Shown in pieces: positions 1-13,509 of a stretch of 64,000 bases of DNA. A program made the position numbers and the translations under genes. Positions within the stretch are counted from its first letter, which is position 1. Every line of letters begins with the position of its first letter. Origin of the DNA: Persicaria tinctoria (Eukaryota > Streptophyta > Magnoliopsida > Caryophyllales > Polygonaceae); contig JBANSL010000002.1 in the NCBI GenBank assembly GCA_037127255.1, positions 10,460,001 through 10,524,000 on the forward strand, in the 5' to 3' direction. The notes beneath the pieces are model-generated. The model searched no databases. It was given only the letters and a program-made list of their open reading frames with translations, and had not been told where the DNA came from.

Positions 1-418
1 GGCTCCTGTGTGCCGGATGTAGAAGCCTCTGGCACGGCTGAAGTAGATGCCTCCGGGATGGTCGGTGGAACCCGAGTAGGCGGTCTACCCATGTCGGCCC
101 GTCGCCCACCGACTACGTCGGTAATGCAGCTACTCAAAACCTCAGGGGGGCTCTAAGGAAGGCTGCAACCCCATCGTCGCATCGCCGGAAGGATCCCAAG
201 GTGGCATACCCGCCCAGAAGGTGTCGTTCTCGTCGACCGGGGGCGTCCCCATCGACGGTTGTAAGCGCTCTGCAGACGCGAGCAGATCGTCGACTGTATG
301 GTCGGGGGGTGCCGTAGACTCATGTACCTGGCTGACCGCTGCCCGGTCACCGAACCTAATAGGCCGAAGGGTAGCATCATCCCTCATGAGCCTCCCTGCC
401 TGTTATTATGACCCAGTT
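1..418 (-). other. GC-rich segment, unrecognised, cut by window edge
   Basis: This block is GC-rich and ends abruptly at about 418 against very AT-rich DNA. The minus strand is open from 387 to 142 for 81 codons, rich in Asp, Pro and Ala, and is followed by stops. I recognise no domain. The sharp change in base composition suggests the end of a transposon gene whose body lies outside the window, but this is inference. Confidence 0.3.
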
Positions 419-1150
419 GAATATTAATGTCTTTTCAGTATATTTTAATATATTGCAATGTATTTTAATGTCTTTTGATGTATTTTAATATATTTTCATA
501 TGTTTTATTGTCTTTTATTATATTTTAATGTTAATTAAGTATTACAATTATATTTTAATGTTTTTTATTGTATTCAATATAAATTTATTTTTATATATTT
601 TTATATATTTAAATATATTTTAATGTTAATTAAATACTTTTGAAGTATTCTAATATATTTTAATGTTTTTTATTGTCTTTCAATATACATTTATTTTTAT
701 GTATTTGAATATATTTTAAAATATTCAAATATATTTTAAGGTTAATTAAATACTTTTGAAGTATTATAATATATTTTAATGTTTTTTATTTTCTTTCAAT
801 ATACATTTATTTTTATGTATTTGAATATATTTTAATATATTCAAATATATTTTAATGTTAATTAAATACCTTTTATTCACTTGTAAGTATTTTCTATGTA
901 TTTGAATATATACTATCTATTATATTCTATCAAATTACAACTATATTCTTTTCTATCACACTATCTATTATATTCTATCAAATTACAACTATATTCTTTT
1001 CTATCACACTATATACTATAAAAAACATTATAATATATAAATAAATAAAAAAATATAGTTTCAATTATATTCTATCAAACAATATATATTATCAATCATA
1101 TATTCTATAAAATTCTATTATAAAACTATATTATCTATCTAATTATATTT
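419..1150. repeat. AT-rich tandem repeats, 116-bp and 48-bp units
   Basis: The block is almost purely A and T. A unit containing GTTAATTAAATAC recurs at 625, 741 and 857, giving a 116-bp period, with a weaker copy near 531. A perfect 48-bp unit is then duplicated at 913-960 and 961-1008. No coding potential is seen. Confidence 0.75.
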
Positions 1151-1194
1151 TAAAACTCTAAAAATAAATCAAACAAAAAGTAATTCAAATAACA

Positions 1195-1730
1195 TACCGG
1201 TGGAGTTGGGACCGGGGACACCTCAATGGTCCGACGCTTCCGCGGCGGTAATAGACCGTCGTCCGTCACTGCTCCGCCTCCATCACCGCCGCCAGTCGCC
1301 GCCCCACCACCACCGTCACCGCCGCCAGTCGCCGCCCCACCACCATCACCCTCCTCCGCCGCCATTGTCGCCAGCACCACTAGACCGGGAGCCACCGACT
1401 CCACCGCCACCGCCTCCACCTCCATCGCCGTCGCCTCCGCCTCCAATGCCGCCACCCCCGCCTCGAGGTCTCCCTCTCTCTCTGTCTCCATCTCTCTCGG
1501 TCTCTCTCTCTCTCTCTCTGGGTCTCTCTCTCTCTGGGTCGCTCTCTCTCTCGCTCCGTCTCCGGCACTCTCTCGCTCTCTGACGAAGAAGAAGACGAAG
1601 AGGCACGTCCCCAAGGACGTGCAAGCACGTCCCCAAGGACGTGCAAGCACGTCCGGGTTTGGGGAAAAAAAAAGTACACCCCATTTGCACGTCCTTAAGG
1701 ACGTGGGAATTTGCGGTGTATATAGCCGAA
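1195..1730. repeat. Low-complexity block: CCGCCGCCA repeats, CT microsatellite, CACGTCC palindromes
   Basis: A Pro/Ala-coding trinucleotide-like repeat (1260-1450) is followed by a CT-rich microsatellite (about 1470-1575). Three palindromes of the form CACGTCCyyAAGGACGTG then follow at about 1602, 1624 and 1688, and the block ends in TTGCGGTGTATATAGCC (1711-1727). Long open frames on both strands (for example minus 1650-1150) come from low complexity, since the translations are runs of Pro, Arg-Glu or Gly. The terminal motif and palindromes recur at 13912-14023. Confidence 0.6.
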
Positions 1731-2340
1731 TGTATATAATTTTGATTAAAATGTCTTAGTGTTGAGCTAGGTTTGAATTGGATTAAACTTTTACTTAAAA
1801 CTCATTAAATGTATAAAGGAGATAGGAGTGAACACCAAAGTTTTAAATTAAAAGATAAGAAGACGATGGATAAAATAAAGCTTGAATGGCATAGTTGACG
1901 ACGATAGGAGGACGGTGAAAAAGAGATAAAATATCGAAAACAAAATGGAACGCAGTAGGATAATTCTTTTTTTTTTATCCCTTAATGGGAAATGAGTAAT
2001 TGTATAGATGGAAGACATATAAGATTAATATGGAACTTATTTGTAATTTTCTCCCAAATATTACCCCTCAATGACGAAGAAAACAAATGTCAGATTTTAC
2101 TTTATAAGGTTTGGTCAACACCTTAGACGTCTAACTAAATAACTTGTAATATGTCACTTAAAAAAATTACATAATCATTTTTATCAGTGTCAAACATAAG
2201 CAATAACTTAAGAAAAATATTATTGTTATACACCTCAAAGAAGAGGTCATGAGCAAGTCAACTCAACTCATATTCGATTTATTTGACCTCTACATCCACC
2301 TACTAAATACTTACTTCAATTTCGTTAACTAAACTGGTCT

Positions 2341-2416
2341 GTTTGGATAACCATAAGTTATAAATTATAATGCACAATATTGTGCATTATAAATTATAAT
2401 TCACAATTATCTAAAC
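2341..2416. mobile_element. 76-bp palindromic MITE-like element
   Basis: The element begins GTTTGGATAA and ends TTATCTAAAC. The interior is nearly palindromic around TGCACAATATTGTGCA, so the whole element can fold into one hairpin. No clear target duplication is seen. I infer it is a miniature inverted-repeat element. Confidence 0.45.
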
Positions 2417-2631
2417 ATACTGTTAGCTTAGTTTATATATACATATAAGGAAATGTTTCGAATGACAATCAAAAACATGTATTTTACCATCCAAAAGCAC
2501 TTTAACCGTGATTTTAGGAATGAGTTCTATCAATTTGATAGTAAGATTGCACCAAATTGTCTTCAAGTAAATTTTACTCGTAGTATGTAGTTATTTTGTA
2601 CCCCATTCCATTATTTTACGGAGGATGATAC

Positions 2632-2882
2632 ACATACACCAAGTGTATGTTGGTGTATCTTTTTTTCATGTGTAAAAATTTGTTAAATTTATCAACTACT
2701 TTTAAAATTGTAAAAATTAACCCTAAAATTTTTCTTTAAAACTCTATTATACTCATATTATAAAGAATAAACCCTAAAAATTTCAATAGCCATTAATGAT
2801 ACCCTAAATTTTAAATGGTGAACCCTAGAAAAATAAATTTTCAAGAAAAAAAAAATGGTGTATGCATACACTTGGGGTATGT
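2632..2882. mobile_element. MITE-like element with 18-bp terminal inverted repeats
   Basis: The left end ACATACACCAAGTGTATG is repeated in inverse orientation at 2865-2882 with one mismatch. The 215-bp interior is AT-rich and noncoding. No family is assigned. Confidence 0.45.
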
Positions 2883-4497
2883 ATGGCTAAAAAAATAAAC
2901 ATTTAAAAAAATAAGTCGAATCAGCTGTTTATTTTTTTAACCGGTTAAAAAGGTGTATGGATACCCAAAAACTCATATAAATAGTTAAAATTATGTGTTA
3001 AAAAAAAGCTGTTGGAGGAAGCTTATTTGGAGTTTATGTGGTTTATTTGATTTGCAAATACCATAATACCCCTGATAATAACAAAATAAACTACACTTTT
3101 TACAAATAAACTGTTTTTCACCCCACACCCGATCTGAACCCGGTTTTCACGTGGTACGTAAAAGGGAGCATATTCGTAATTCCTGAACCGCCGTATATAC
3201 CAAAATCTGAACCGGTCCAGCAAAAACAACGAGTACAGCGCTTAAACCACTTTCCACAGCTATCCGGGTTGAAGCTCATGGAAGCGTGTTAACTCATCGC
3301 TCTCTTCAACCAAATCTCCGATTCCAAGCAATCACTCAGCTTCTCCATCACCCGATTCTTCCTGCCTTTTCGCCCCTTCCTCTCTCTCCATTAGCTGCTC
3401 GAATCTTGTTTTCCTTGGTGAGTTGACCTTGTTCTTGTTCTTCCGATTCGCCTTCATCTTATGCTATTTTTTTTTTCTGATAACTTTTTGCTGTTTGTAT
3501 CGAATCAATGTTCTTCTGTGCGTGAGTTTCTTGTTGATAGCTTTTGGTTAACTTCTAGTTCTTCAATTTCGGCAAATTGAGGTGCTGTCATGGTATGCTG
3601 AGAATGTAGGCAATTGCAACTTCTGCTGCATCTCAAATTAGGGAAAATGAAGTGTTGCCATGACAAACCACCATCTGCTTTGTTCAGTACCCGTGTTTCT
3701 TTGCGATTGCATATTGTTACCGATTGTTCAGAAGAATTTAGGGTTTTTTAAAAGGCTAGTTCGATACAAGAATATGCCTAATTGCCTATTCTGCTTTATG
3801 CGCGAGGGTATATGATTTGCATCATAGCTTCAGATTTTATACTGGAGCTTGAAATTTCCCTGGGTTTTGATGTTGCTAGGTAATAGTTTTGGTTGCAGTT
3901 TGTTTAGTGGCTTAGTGCTACCTGCCTTGATTTAATATTTGAATTTGATTAGTGTCATTTCCACTTCCCTATCTCTCGGAAATCACCCCCTTTCAGATTT
4001 ACCGACTGATAAAGTTCACTATACTTGCTTATGGCTTCCGTTTCTTCTTGCTTTGTGATGATCACAATGTTCAAGCGTCTGTTAATTGCTAGAGCTTCTA
4101 CTGTTTGTGGAAATCCAAGCAATATTTTCCACACCGTCCCAACTCCCAAGTGACGCTGGCTAGCAGCCTGATGTTTTTATGCTACTCATTGAGTCATTGT
4201 TAGTGTCAGGATGTGGCTTTTTGGCATCTCTAGATCGTGGTTTTGGATTAAGGCTATGCTCAAATTTGCATACTTTTCCTCATAATCTGTTATGCTTTGT
4301 GCCTTTGTCAGTTGTTTTTTCTATTTGCCTATTTCAACATATCCTGCTAATTTAATATGGAGCTATGCTTTGATACAAATTTTTCGAATCTGGTTTGTCT
4401 GGAATTCTATACCATTCTTGATTCATGCTGCAGATGCTTCGACGAACTATATGTTGACAAGGGCGTTATGATTCTGTTTTGCTGATCTCTTAAATGC

Positions 4498-5514
4498 ATG
4501 AAAATGGAACAAGGTAATGTGTTAATCACTGACATAATTTGTTGTTTTTAACAGTTTTATTTTGCATTATGATTGTTAATGATCATGGTACATGGTCACA
4601 GAATACTGAGAATGTAGCACCATTCTGTTGTTACTTGTACATATTTGAGTACGATCAGGGGACAATATGCGCGTCACAGTTCTTCCTGTCTACCTTACGT
4701 GAACACAACCTTAATGTTGGATTTTAAGTTGGTTTAAAATTACTATTCTGTTGTGCTGAAAATAGTCTGCAAACTTGCCTACTGGTTTTGCAGGGCTCCT
4801 GGAAGATAAAAAGAAATTTCAAAGTGGGGATCACATACAAAAAGGAGATGTTGAGACCCCTTTACTGGGAATCTTCGATAAACCTCTCCCCTGCTGTGGC
4901 TGTGGAATTGGGTGGTTTTCGTCAGTATCTACTCTTCTCCTAGCATCCAAATTCTCTCCGATCTTCCTTTAGATGCACTGACATTTAAACATCTTGTTTT
5001 ACAGATTTCTTCTTGGATTCTTGTTCCCGTTGATGTGGTACTTTGCTACAATCCTATACTTTGCAAATTACTACCGGAGAGATCCTAGAGAACGGTCTGG
5101 ACTAGCTGCTTCTGCAATAGCTGTAAGTACAATCTGAAGTTTCATTCTCTTCGGGTCAATCAATTGCTAATTAAATTAAAAGGCCATTTGTCCCTGCTTG
5201 TTGACCCTAATGGGGGATTTGCCAACATTTAGGATCTGATAAATCTTACAAGTTTTGGAATTTTAGAGTGTGTTAGATTTTGAAATATCTACAAATTTGC
5301 TGTTTGATTTTTTCAAATATATTTATACAGGGTAATAGAAATGCTACTAGAGTTATATATAGTGAAATCATATGATTAATTACCCCACCCCCTGGTTAAC
5401 AAGAGGTGCAGACATGTTTCAATTTGCAAAATAGTTTAACACAGATCTCGGATTTGCCAGGCCATGGTATTCACAGTGGCTGCAGTGATCGTCGTGACTG
5501 CTATTCTGTTCTGA
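4498..5514 (+). CDS. 60S ribosomal protein L18a-like small membrane protein
   Basis: The CDS is 4498-4513, 4794-4920, 5005-5122 and 5461-5514, giving 104 residues in correct phase. Exon 2 encodes the family's Cys-rich signature LPCCGCGIGWF, followed by a hydrophobic segment (about residues 46-68), the loop NYYRRDPRERSG and a second hydrophobic tail ending VVTAILF. These match the plant family called L18a-like, which are two-pass membrane proteins rather than true ribosomal subunits; their function is unknown. The leader carries an intron (donor 3418, acceptor 4433). The leader exon from 4434 holds several very short upstream reading frames before the chosen ATG, which may lower translation. 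The ATG at 4498 is chosen because it alone reads in phase into exon 2; an in-frame ATG lies at 4504. An overlapping ATG at 4494 runs into a stop. Confidence 0.85.
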
Positions 5515-5752
5515 TCTCAACTGCCATGAAGTTCACGATGAGTAGACGACTGATAGCCTGTGCTGATACCAAGGAGGTGGAATGGCTGCAGATGATCTTG
5601 CTGAGTGATGATAAAATCTGTCTGGTCTCCCGGTGTGTATATGTGATGATGCCAATTACAGCAGTTTGTATATATAAATCTTGCATGAATGCTTGTGTGC
5701 CGCTCCTTGACGGGGCACGGAAATTGACCCTCCTCTGTTAAGAAATGAAAGC

Positions 5753-5857
5753 CCGTTAACCATTCCGGAATGGCTCATCGGAAAGGACTTGTGGGTAGTA
5801 ACCATAGGTCCCCGGTTCGATCCCCGGAATGACCGCTGTTTATTTACCTTTTCGAGG
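5753..5857 (+). mobile_element. tRNA-derived SINE-like element, copy 1
   Basis: The body has an A-box-like ATGGCTCATCGGAAAGG and a B box GGTTCGATCCC about 40 bp later, the internal RNA polymerase III promoter layout of plant SINEs. It is flanked by the direct repeat AATGAAAGC at 5744-5752 and 5858-5866. Related copies lie at 28109-28219 and 40186-40290. It does not fold as a tRNA gene, because no acceptor stem pairing is evident. Confidence 0.65.
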
Positions 5858-5869
5858 AATGAAAGCTTG

Positions 5870-7680
5870 TTTGAACAATACATGAATGTTTCGAGACTAA
5901 AACTGTTGGAAGATTGAAAAAATATTAATAGAGTATAGTAGCATTTTATCACCGTAATAAGTTGATTTTGTTAGATGGAATATTGTTGGAATCCGCGTCG
6001 GAAAATAGTGAAATATGGAATGGTGAAGATCCACTCGTCCGCATTTATAGTCTTTTTTATAGCCATTTTTTTATTGGTTGAAAACAATTATAAAACTACG
6101 AAAAATAATAAAATAATTCGGCACATTCGATACAGACTACTAGTTCAGTGTCCACACTGTGTGCGATTTTTTAATTTAAATATATGATATTTATACCCCC
6201 ATTTGTGTGCAGTTTTTGTAATATTAATTCGTTTGATATTAAAATACGTATCAAATAACTTGTAATCAAGCATTAACTCTAACTATGAAGTATCACCCGT
6301 TTAACTAATTATTTTCTAGCAATATATTTAATTGATTACCAACAAAAGAGTTATAATATAATATATCCATATTTTAAAAACATGGATAAAATCCTATAAA
6401 AATATATCGATATTTAACAAATTTGGTAAAATAATTTACAACATACGAAAAACTTTACACGGCTAAGTATTATTTCAATTTACCCAAAACTTTTTATTTT
6501 CTTCATTTTGATAAAAAATTATTTATTTAGTATGACCATGTAATATATTGACCATGTATTATTATCTTCTAAAAATATGTTCATATATAGCGAAAATAGA
6601 TAAAATCTTATCTTATATAATATTGTAGTATTTAAAATTAGTTAATATCTTCTAAAAATATATCCATATATAATCAAATTGGGTCAAATTTATCTTATGC
6701 ATATATAGATATATTGATTGATCAAATAGAGTTAGAATATGATTTTATCCATGTAATAATATAAGTAGTATTTACAATTAGTTGATATCTTCTAAAAATA
6801 TATCCATATCTAATCAAATTGGGTCAAATTTTATCTTAAACATTTATAATAGATATATTGATTAAATAGAGTTAGAATAAAATTTTATTTTATGCATATA
6901 TTGATTATTTAAAAAATGTGTGATTGGTTTATACGACTATTATCCATATCTAATGAAATTGGGTAAAATTTTATTTTATCCATATCTAATGAAAATGTTT
7001 ATTTAACTAAATTTTTATATATTTCAAATAACATGAATTTAAAATAAAATATTACATAGATGGTATAAATCAAATACTCACTATTGTTTTAAGTTTATAA
7101 GGTATTTATAAACTTAATATAATTAATTTACATCATTTATAAGGTATTTTATTTTAAATTTACGTTATTTTAAATATCTTATAATATTTTTAGTCAAACA
7201 CTTTACAAGTGTTTATACTTATAAGCAAAACTAGTATGATCCCCGCGCCATGACGCGATTTTTTATAAATAAAATCTTAAAAATATATTAAATTAATATT
7301 ATAACATAATTGTAAAAGTTCAAATAATTAAATATTTTGAATTAAACTCATGGGTTGAGAAAACGATTAAATTAGTATATATAGATATAGATGTAGATTG
7401 CTAATATTAATTTTATATTTTCTTATTATTAATTTTATGTTTTGAATTAATCTCATTATTTTTTAGAGAAAAAAAACTAATAAAATTATAATTTAGGCTA
7501 AGATGAATGTTTTGAATTAAGCCCAATAGTTAATAAAATTAAAAAAAAAAAAATAGAATTAAAGAGAATCAAAGAAAAATGGCAAAAATAATGATTGATA
7601 CAGACTCCTCAAATTACTCTAAACTTGACCCATCATCCTAACCGGTCATCGTTCTCAACCAAGTCCTACGGCGCCTAGGT
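5870..7680. other. AT-rich intergenic DNA with a 140-bp tandem duplication
   Basis: No gene is supported. Two diverged units starting near 6645 and 6785 share TATCTTCTAAAAATATATCC and GAGTTAGAATA, giving a period of about 140 bp. Around 7060-7210 there are AT-rich inverted segments too degenerate to classify. Confidence 0.5.
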
Positions 7681-7689
7681 TAAACAGAA

Positions 7690-9092
7690 ACACTCCCAAA
7701 CTCCTCCACGGCGAATCTCTCTCTCTGCCCTCGTCGAAAGATCATCAAACTCCAATTTGTTCTCCAGGTTGTTCTTTTCTTTTATTGATTCTACAATTTC
7801 GCCTGTTTCCTCTTAAAAACTTTGTTTTGATTGCTTCTGTTGGAATGTGATCGTGTTTGTATGCGCATTTTTTTTTTTTATGTTTCTCCGTGTTCCTTGC
7901 CTGGTTTGGTTTCCTTTCGAGGGTTTTGATTCCGCGGAGTTTTGTTAGTTTGGAAATTTTGTTTTCTTATATACGATCCCTTCTTTAATATTCCATCATC
8001 ATGGTGTAAATCACCTAAACATTTGATAGATAGTTTAGAATTTAGATTGTTTTAATGTAAGGCGCACAACTTCATGATTATGGTGGATGAATCCTTGAAT
8101 CTGGTGAGCACAACAATCCAACATCAAAAAGTTATGGACTTTCGAATGCCTGTATAATGAGCTCAAAGTTATGATCTAGTAGCCAATCCCTAGTGTAAAT
8201 CATCTGAATATCTCTTAATTTCTGTCAACTAGTGCTAAAAATAAGATTTTTTTTAAAAAACCTGTAGACAAAGAGAACTAAAGGGCAAAATTTGATTGAT
8301 GATGAATTTATGATTGGGTCTGTGCTCATAGTTACATCATTTTTATTGTCGGTTCTGACTTCTGAGGGTGAATGTTCAATGATAGTTCTAACTTCTAAAG
8401 CTTCTATTGATGAGTTTGGTGGAGAATTGAGATAGAGATTTTGATATGATGAGCTTCATTTAGGAGTGCTGTATTAATTATCATAAATCATAATACATTT
8501 TGGCTAAATTTGTTTTCCTGTTTTCTCTATCCATTTTGATCACAGAATGGCAAGTGAAGCTCCAGAAAGATCACAGAATGATAACCGCGACGATACCAAA
8601 ATGTATGTTCAATTCTTTTAGTATCCATGTGTCCACCCAGATCCCAACATTTTAGATAACTCCTTTGGCCTTTATTGTTGTATCACCTCCTCAACATCTT
8701 TCTTTTGATTGTTCAGACTTGCTGATGAAGATGAATCCTTAACAACCTCCTTTGATGAAGTTTATGATTATGACAGTTTTGATGCCATGATGGGTCTGCA
8801 AGAAAATCTTCTCAGAGGCATTTATGCCTACCGTAATTATCCTGTTCCTTTTTCCGCCACTAATCCGGTTATCTCTGAAGTTTTTACTTGTGATATTTTG
8901 CTTTAGATGCTTGAAATTGAAATATTTCTTTTGACAGGTTTTGAGAAACCATCTCCTAGTGAACAAAGAGAGATAGATCCTCTAGTTCACCAGGCCCCGA
9001 CTCGTGAACTTGCACTGCAGATTGAAAAGGTAATTGAAGCTCTGAGCGACTACCTTGGCGTCAAGAAAGAACGGATGCTGGAGACCCAGGCT
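7690..9092 (+). pseudogene. eIF4A pseudogene, internally deleted
   Basis: The leader (7690-7780) and exon 1 (ATG 8547) closely match those of the intact eIF4A gene at 28.3-31 kb. Exon 2 (8717-8832) still reads [19 protein letters not shown] and [11 protein letters not shown]. Exon 3 from 8938 starts FEKPSPSEQ, then skips the segment holding the Walker A motif (AQSGTGKT) and resumes at APTRELALQIEKVIEALSDY. After LGVK it resembles the far 3' end of the gene (ERMLADIQ). The exon 1 and exon 2 donor contexts are altered. Without Walker A, DEAD and the whole C-terminal RecA domain it cannot be a helicase. Confidence 0.85.
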
Positions 9093-9255
9093 CGTCTTAT
9101 CAATATATCAACACAGACTAGTCAAAAAAGATTCAACCATGAATTCTTCAGATGTCAATTATCAAAAAGAGCCCCGTTGCCAACTCGCCTCAGGAAATCT
9201 GGATTCCGAGAAGCAATCAAACAACCCAGAAAGAAGTTGCACTGAAAGGCCTTGA
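9093..9255 (+). repeat. Copy of the flippase gene 5' flank (matches 46833-46980)
   Basis: ATCAATATATCAACACAG, AAGATTCAACYATGAATTC and ATGTCAATTATCA occur in the same order and orientation here and just upstream of the flippase start codon at 46806. Both also continue into AACCCAGAAAG and TTGCACTGAAA. This segment directly abuts the eIF4A pseudogene. Confidence 0.75.
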
Positions 9256-9448
9256 AAGGGAGATAAATTAGGCCTGATTACTTGTCAGTATGATCGTCAA
9301 TCTTTAATTGTTTCATAAAATGTTATTTATCCATTGCAGCACTTGTTTTTGGAAAGATGAGAAATTAGGCATGATTACAATCGGTTAGTAGTACAAGCTA
9401 GACCATCATTTCAGACGATTAATTGGTTATGGTTCAAGTTAGATCATA

Positions 9449-9730
9449 CTCCCTCCGTTGATAAAAAATATGTTGTTTTAGCTCCGCACACAATTTTTAT
9501 GGAATATTTAACCTACCTAATTTGCCCTACACCATAATACATAAGTACTATCACAATTGAAGCCAGAATTTAAATTACCTAAGACAAATTCATTTGCTAA
9601 ACCTCGATTGTAATGGAGTCAAATAAGTAGGGGTACATTGGAAAATAAATGGATATATAATGTCTAAAACGACATGTTTTTTCAAACAAATTCAGAACTC
9701 TAAAATGACATGTTTCACGAACGGAGAGAG
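9449..9730. mobile_element. Stowaway-type MITE 1
   Basis: The element begins CTCCCTCCGTTGATAAA and ends in the inverted ACGAACGGAGAGAG, flanked by TA at 9447-9448 and 9731-9732. This is the Stowaway (Tc1/mariner) pattern. The length is 282 bp, and it has no coding capacity. Confidence 0.75.
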
Positions 9731-9781
9731 TAGAGAGAGACATGACAGACAGAATAGATGATTGAGTGTTGTAATTGGGTA

Positions 9782-10110
9782 GCACTTATAGAGCGACACT
9801 TTTAGTATCCCATACTTGAATATGACACGATACTTTTATGATATTCCAAGACATTGTGCATTCTTCCATGACCTTTATATAAATGTTTTGTCCATAGTAA
9901 GAATATTTAGAGAAAGAATGTGTGGGATATATGACAATTATCTTATCTAGGTGAGAGGTTTTTGAAAACTATGGATATGGATCAAAATCACCCCGAAATT
10001 ATCTTCTAAAACCCAAAGCGAGTCAAAACTCATTACCCTTTACCAAACAAAGCTTGCTCCTTGTTTGGTACACAAAGCAAGCTTGGACGAAAAGGTCAAT
10101 CTTCGATCTT
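9782..10110. repeat. About 330-bp dispersed repeat, copy A
   Basis: The segment from GACACTTTTAGTATCC to GGTCAATCTTCG is repeated at 24325-24655 in the same orientation with scattered substitutions. Copy A has a small insertion near 10060. Each copy lies beside a LINE tail. No protein or known family was recognised. Confidence 0.65.
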
Positions 10111-10119
10111 TCGTTTTTT

Positions 10120-11240
10120 CACTTTATTATTATTATTAGGCAAGAGTTCGGGTGGTGACCTACTTGAGAGCATCCTTACGGATGAGGTTCTGGAGACCTA
10201 TGTTGTTATAGATGTGAGAGAAAGACACATCCCTCACTCTTAACAAAAGAGTTTTAATATTTGACATAATCATTTCGATTTCTCCGAGACATTTGTTTTG
10301 TGTGTTAAGGTGATTTATGATTAATTATTAAGGAGTATCCTTCAATCTGTAATTTGTTTATATCTGCAATGATTGGATAATGTCTTGTCTTAGAGCAATG
10401 ACTTCTGTCTTTATGGGGGAGTCTGGTTACCTATCTTGTCGTAGCCAATATGAATGGGTCGACCCTCCTAGCCTCGTATAATAAATCCAGTCGAGTTGTT
10501 GTTATTCGCGAGCATTGATCTATCAAAGTTGAGTTTGAGCATGCCCGGAGAAGCTTTTTTCCATCCAATTGTTTTTCGTTGAAGATTTTTCTTATTCATT
10601 TGGCTAGTTGCTTTGGTGTAATTTACATCTACATTGAAATTTTGTTCATAGGTGGCGGTTTTCAGTCAATTTTCCATGTGGATAATGGTTATTTGTTTGA
10701 TGACTTCTTGTGACAATGGTGATTCATGTCGAAATATAATTTGGTTTCTAACATACTATGTTATCCACCAGATGAAAGCTAATTTTTCCTTTTTTTGTCA
10801 TCGTTAATTTGTTGCCCAGTAGCGCTAAGATAAGTTTAATTTCTCTTGAGCTTGAGATCATGGTATTAATGGTTTGGCGGATATCCATTGTCAATGATGC
10901 TTGAATACTATTGTATGGACATTCTATGAAGAGGTGCGTGTCATCCTCGGTTGCATGGTTACAAAAAATGCAAATCGACGAGACCGAGATCCCTTTTTGG
11001 GTGAGTCGGGCTGTTGTTGGGAGTCCTCGCTGACTCAGTTTCCAAAGGATGTTTTTAACCTTAGAGGGTATATTGACTTCCCAAATCCACAAGTTCTCGT
11101 CGTTTTCCGTTATATTATGAGCTGTGATTACTTTTTTGTAGACGTTTGCCGTTGTAAACCACTCTTCTCTGTCCGGCTACCGGTACAATTTATCCTCAAT
11201 GACTTTCAATATAGTTGTGTATCTTTTCCAAGTATACCTA
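10120..11240 (-). mobile_element. LINE (non-LTR) remnant: zinc-binding and RNase H region
   Basis: On the minus strand, 11092-10748 encodes a reverse-transcriptase zinc-binding domain (zf-RVT): WIWEVNIPSKVKNILWKL, PTTARL, then CIFCNHATEDDTHLFIECP. Downstream (about 10570-10420) is a degraded RNase H start (GMLKLNFDRS...GFIIRG). The end near 10200-10125 reads LIRKDA and then a TAA-rich tail. Stops and frame changes interrupt it. The 5' reverse transcriptase is absent. Confidence 0.75.
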
Positions 11241-11790
11241 ATTATGTGAAACTGTTAAGGTACTAAATATATTTTTGGTTGTACGTTAGGTGTGACACAT
11301 TTCAAGTTTCGTATTGTATATATATAAACTACAATGTCCGGAGCATAACCATCCAGTTACCAATTCCATTAGTTGGCCATTGCCAGAATCCAAGACAAGG
11401 AGGCCAGGAGGGTATCCCGCCATTAGAGAAGCCTCCCAAGATTGCAAAATTCAAATGCCCCCATAAAGATTGTCGACTTCATGAAAGGGCAGTCTGGCAA
11501 AAATTGCCCCACCAAGATGTGTTTTACATATGACCGTTAAAGAGAGGTGCATAGTCTACACATTTGCAAATATGCAGACCTTAACACAGCTGGTTTCCTG
11601 GCGGGCAAAAGACAAACTTACCAAACAATAGTCCACCATCACAAATTAGGGCTCACGACTACCTTTAACAAAGGCTTTGGGGCTGTGAGCTTATCAAAGG
11701 ATTTAGTTCAGGGGTAGGCGGAAAACTTGCTCTGTTTGTAAGAATGAAGGCAGGGTGGAAGATTCCTAAACAAAACTATCAGTCATTTCA
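11241..11790. other. Intergenic DNA, nothing recognised
   Basis: Short open frames at 11279-11533 show no recognisable domain. The stretch lies between the LINE remnant and the 3' end of the L15 gene. Confidence 0.4.
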
Positions 11791-11960
11791 TTTAATGGGC
11801 AAAAACCAAAGAAGACAAAACGATTCTCAAGAGACACAACAAGGACAAAACACCTCTCAATATGGTTAAAGTTTCACAACAGTTCAAGAACACTAAGTTT
11901 TTAACTCCTTTGAAATGATAAGATGACATAACAAGCAAAGTAAAGCACCTAGTGACAAAA

Positions 11961-13251
<1,291 letters not shown>

Positions 13252-13509
13252 GGCAGCTTCTCCTGCGCGATCCTCAGAGCTAGGGTTTACAACTGAGTGA
13301 TAGGTTTTCTAAGCTTTTTATACTCAGGTTAAGGAGGCCTCTAATTTTCAATTCACTTTGGGCTGGGCTTCATGTTGGGCCTATAAATAAAGCCCAAAAG
13401 AATCCACATCACACAAATTAGGGTTTGAAATGAAAGTGATACTAAAAAATTTAACAAATCTTAGAGAACAACTACAAGTAAATAAATACACATTACAAAG
13501 TAATAAATA

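Larger units (their letters stand above)
1731..3259. other. AT-rich intergenic DNA with two small inverted-repeat elements
   Basis: No gene is supported here. The stretch holds two MITE-like structures, listed separately at 2341-2416 and 2632-2882. The last part approaches the leader of the L18a-like gene. Confidence 0.5.

Noticed and set aside
1150..1759. Several long overlapping open frames on both strands
   Set aside because: They translate to runs of Pro, Arg-Glu, Ser-Leu or Gly from CT and CCG repeats. Open frames on all strands are expected in such low-complexity DNA.
5753..5857. Possible tRNA gene because of the GGTTCGATCCC box
   Set aside because: No acceptor or anticodon stem pairs. 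The segment is repeated at two other places with target duplications, which fits a SINE-like element.
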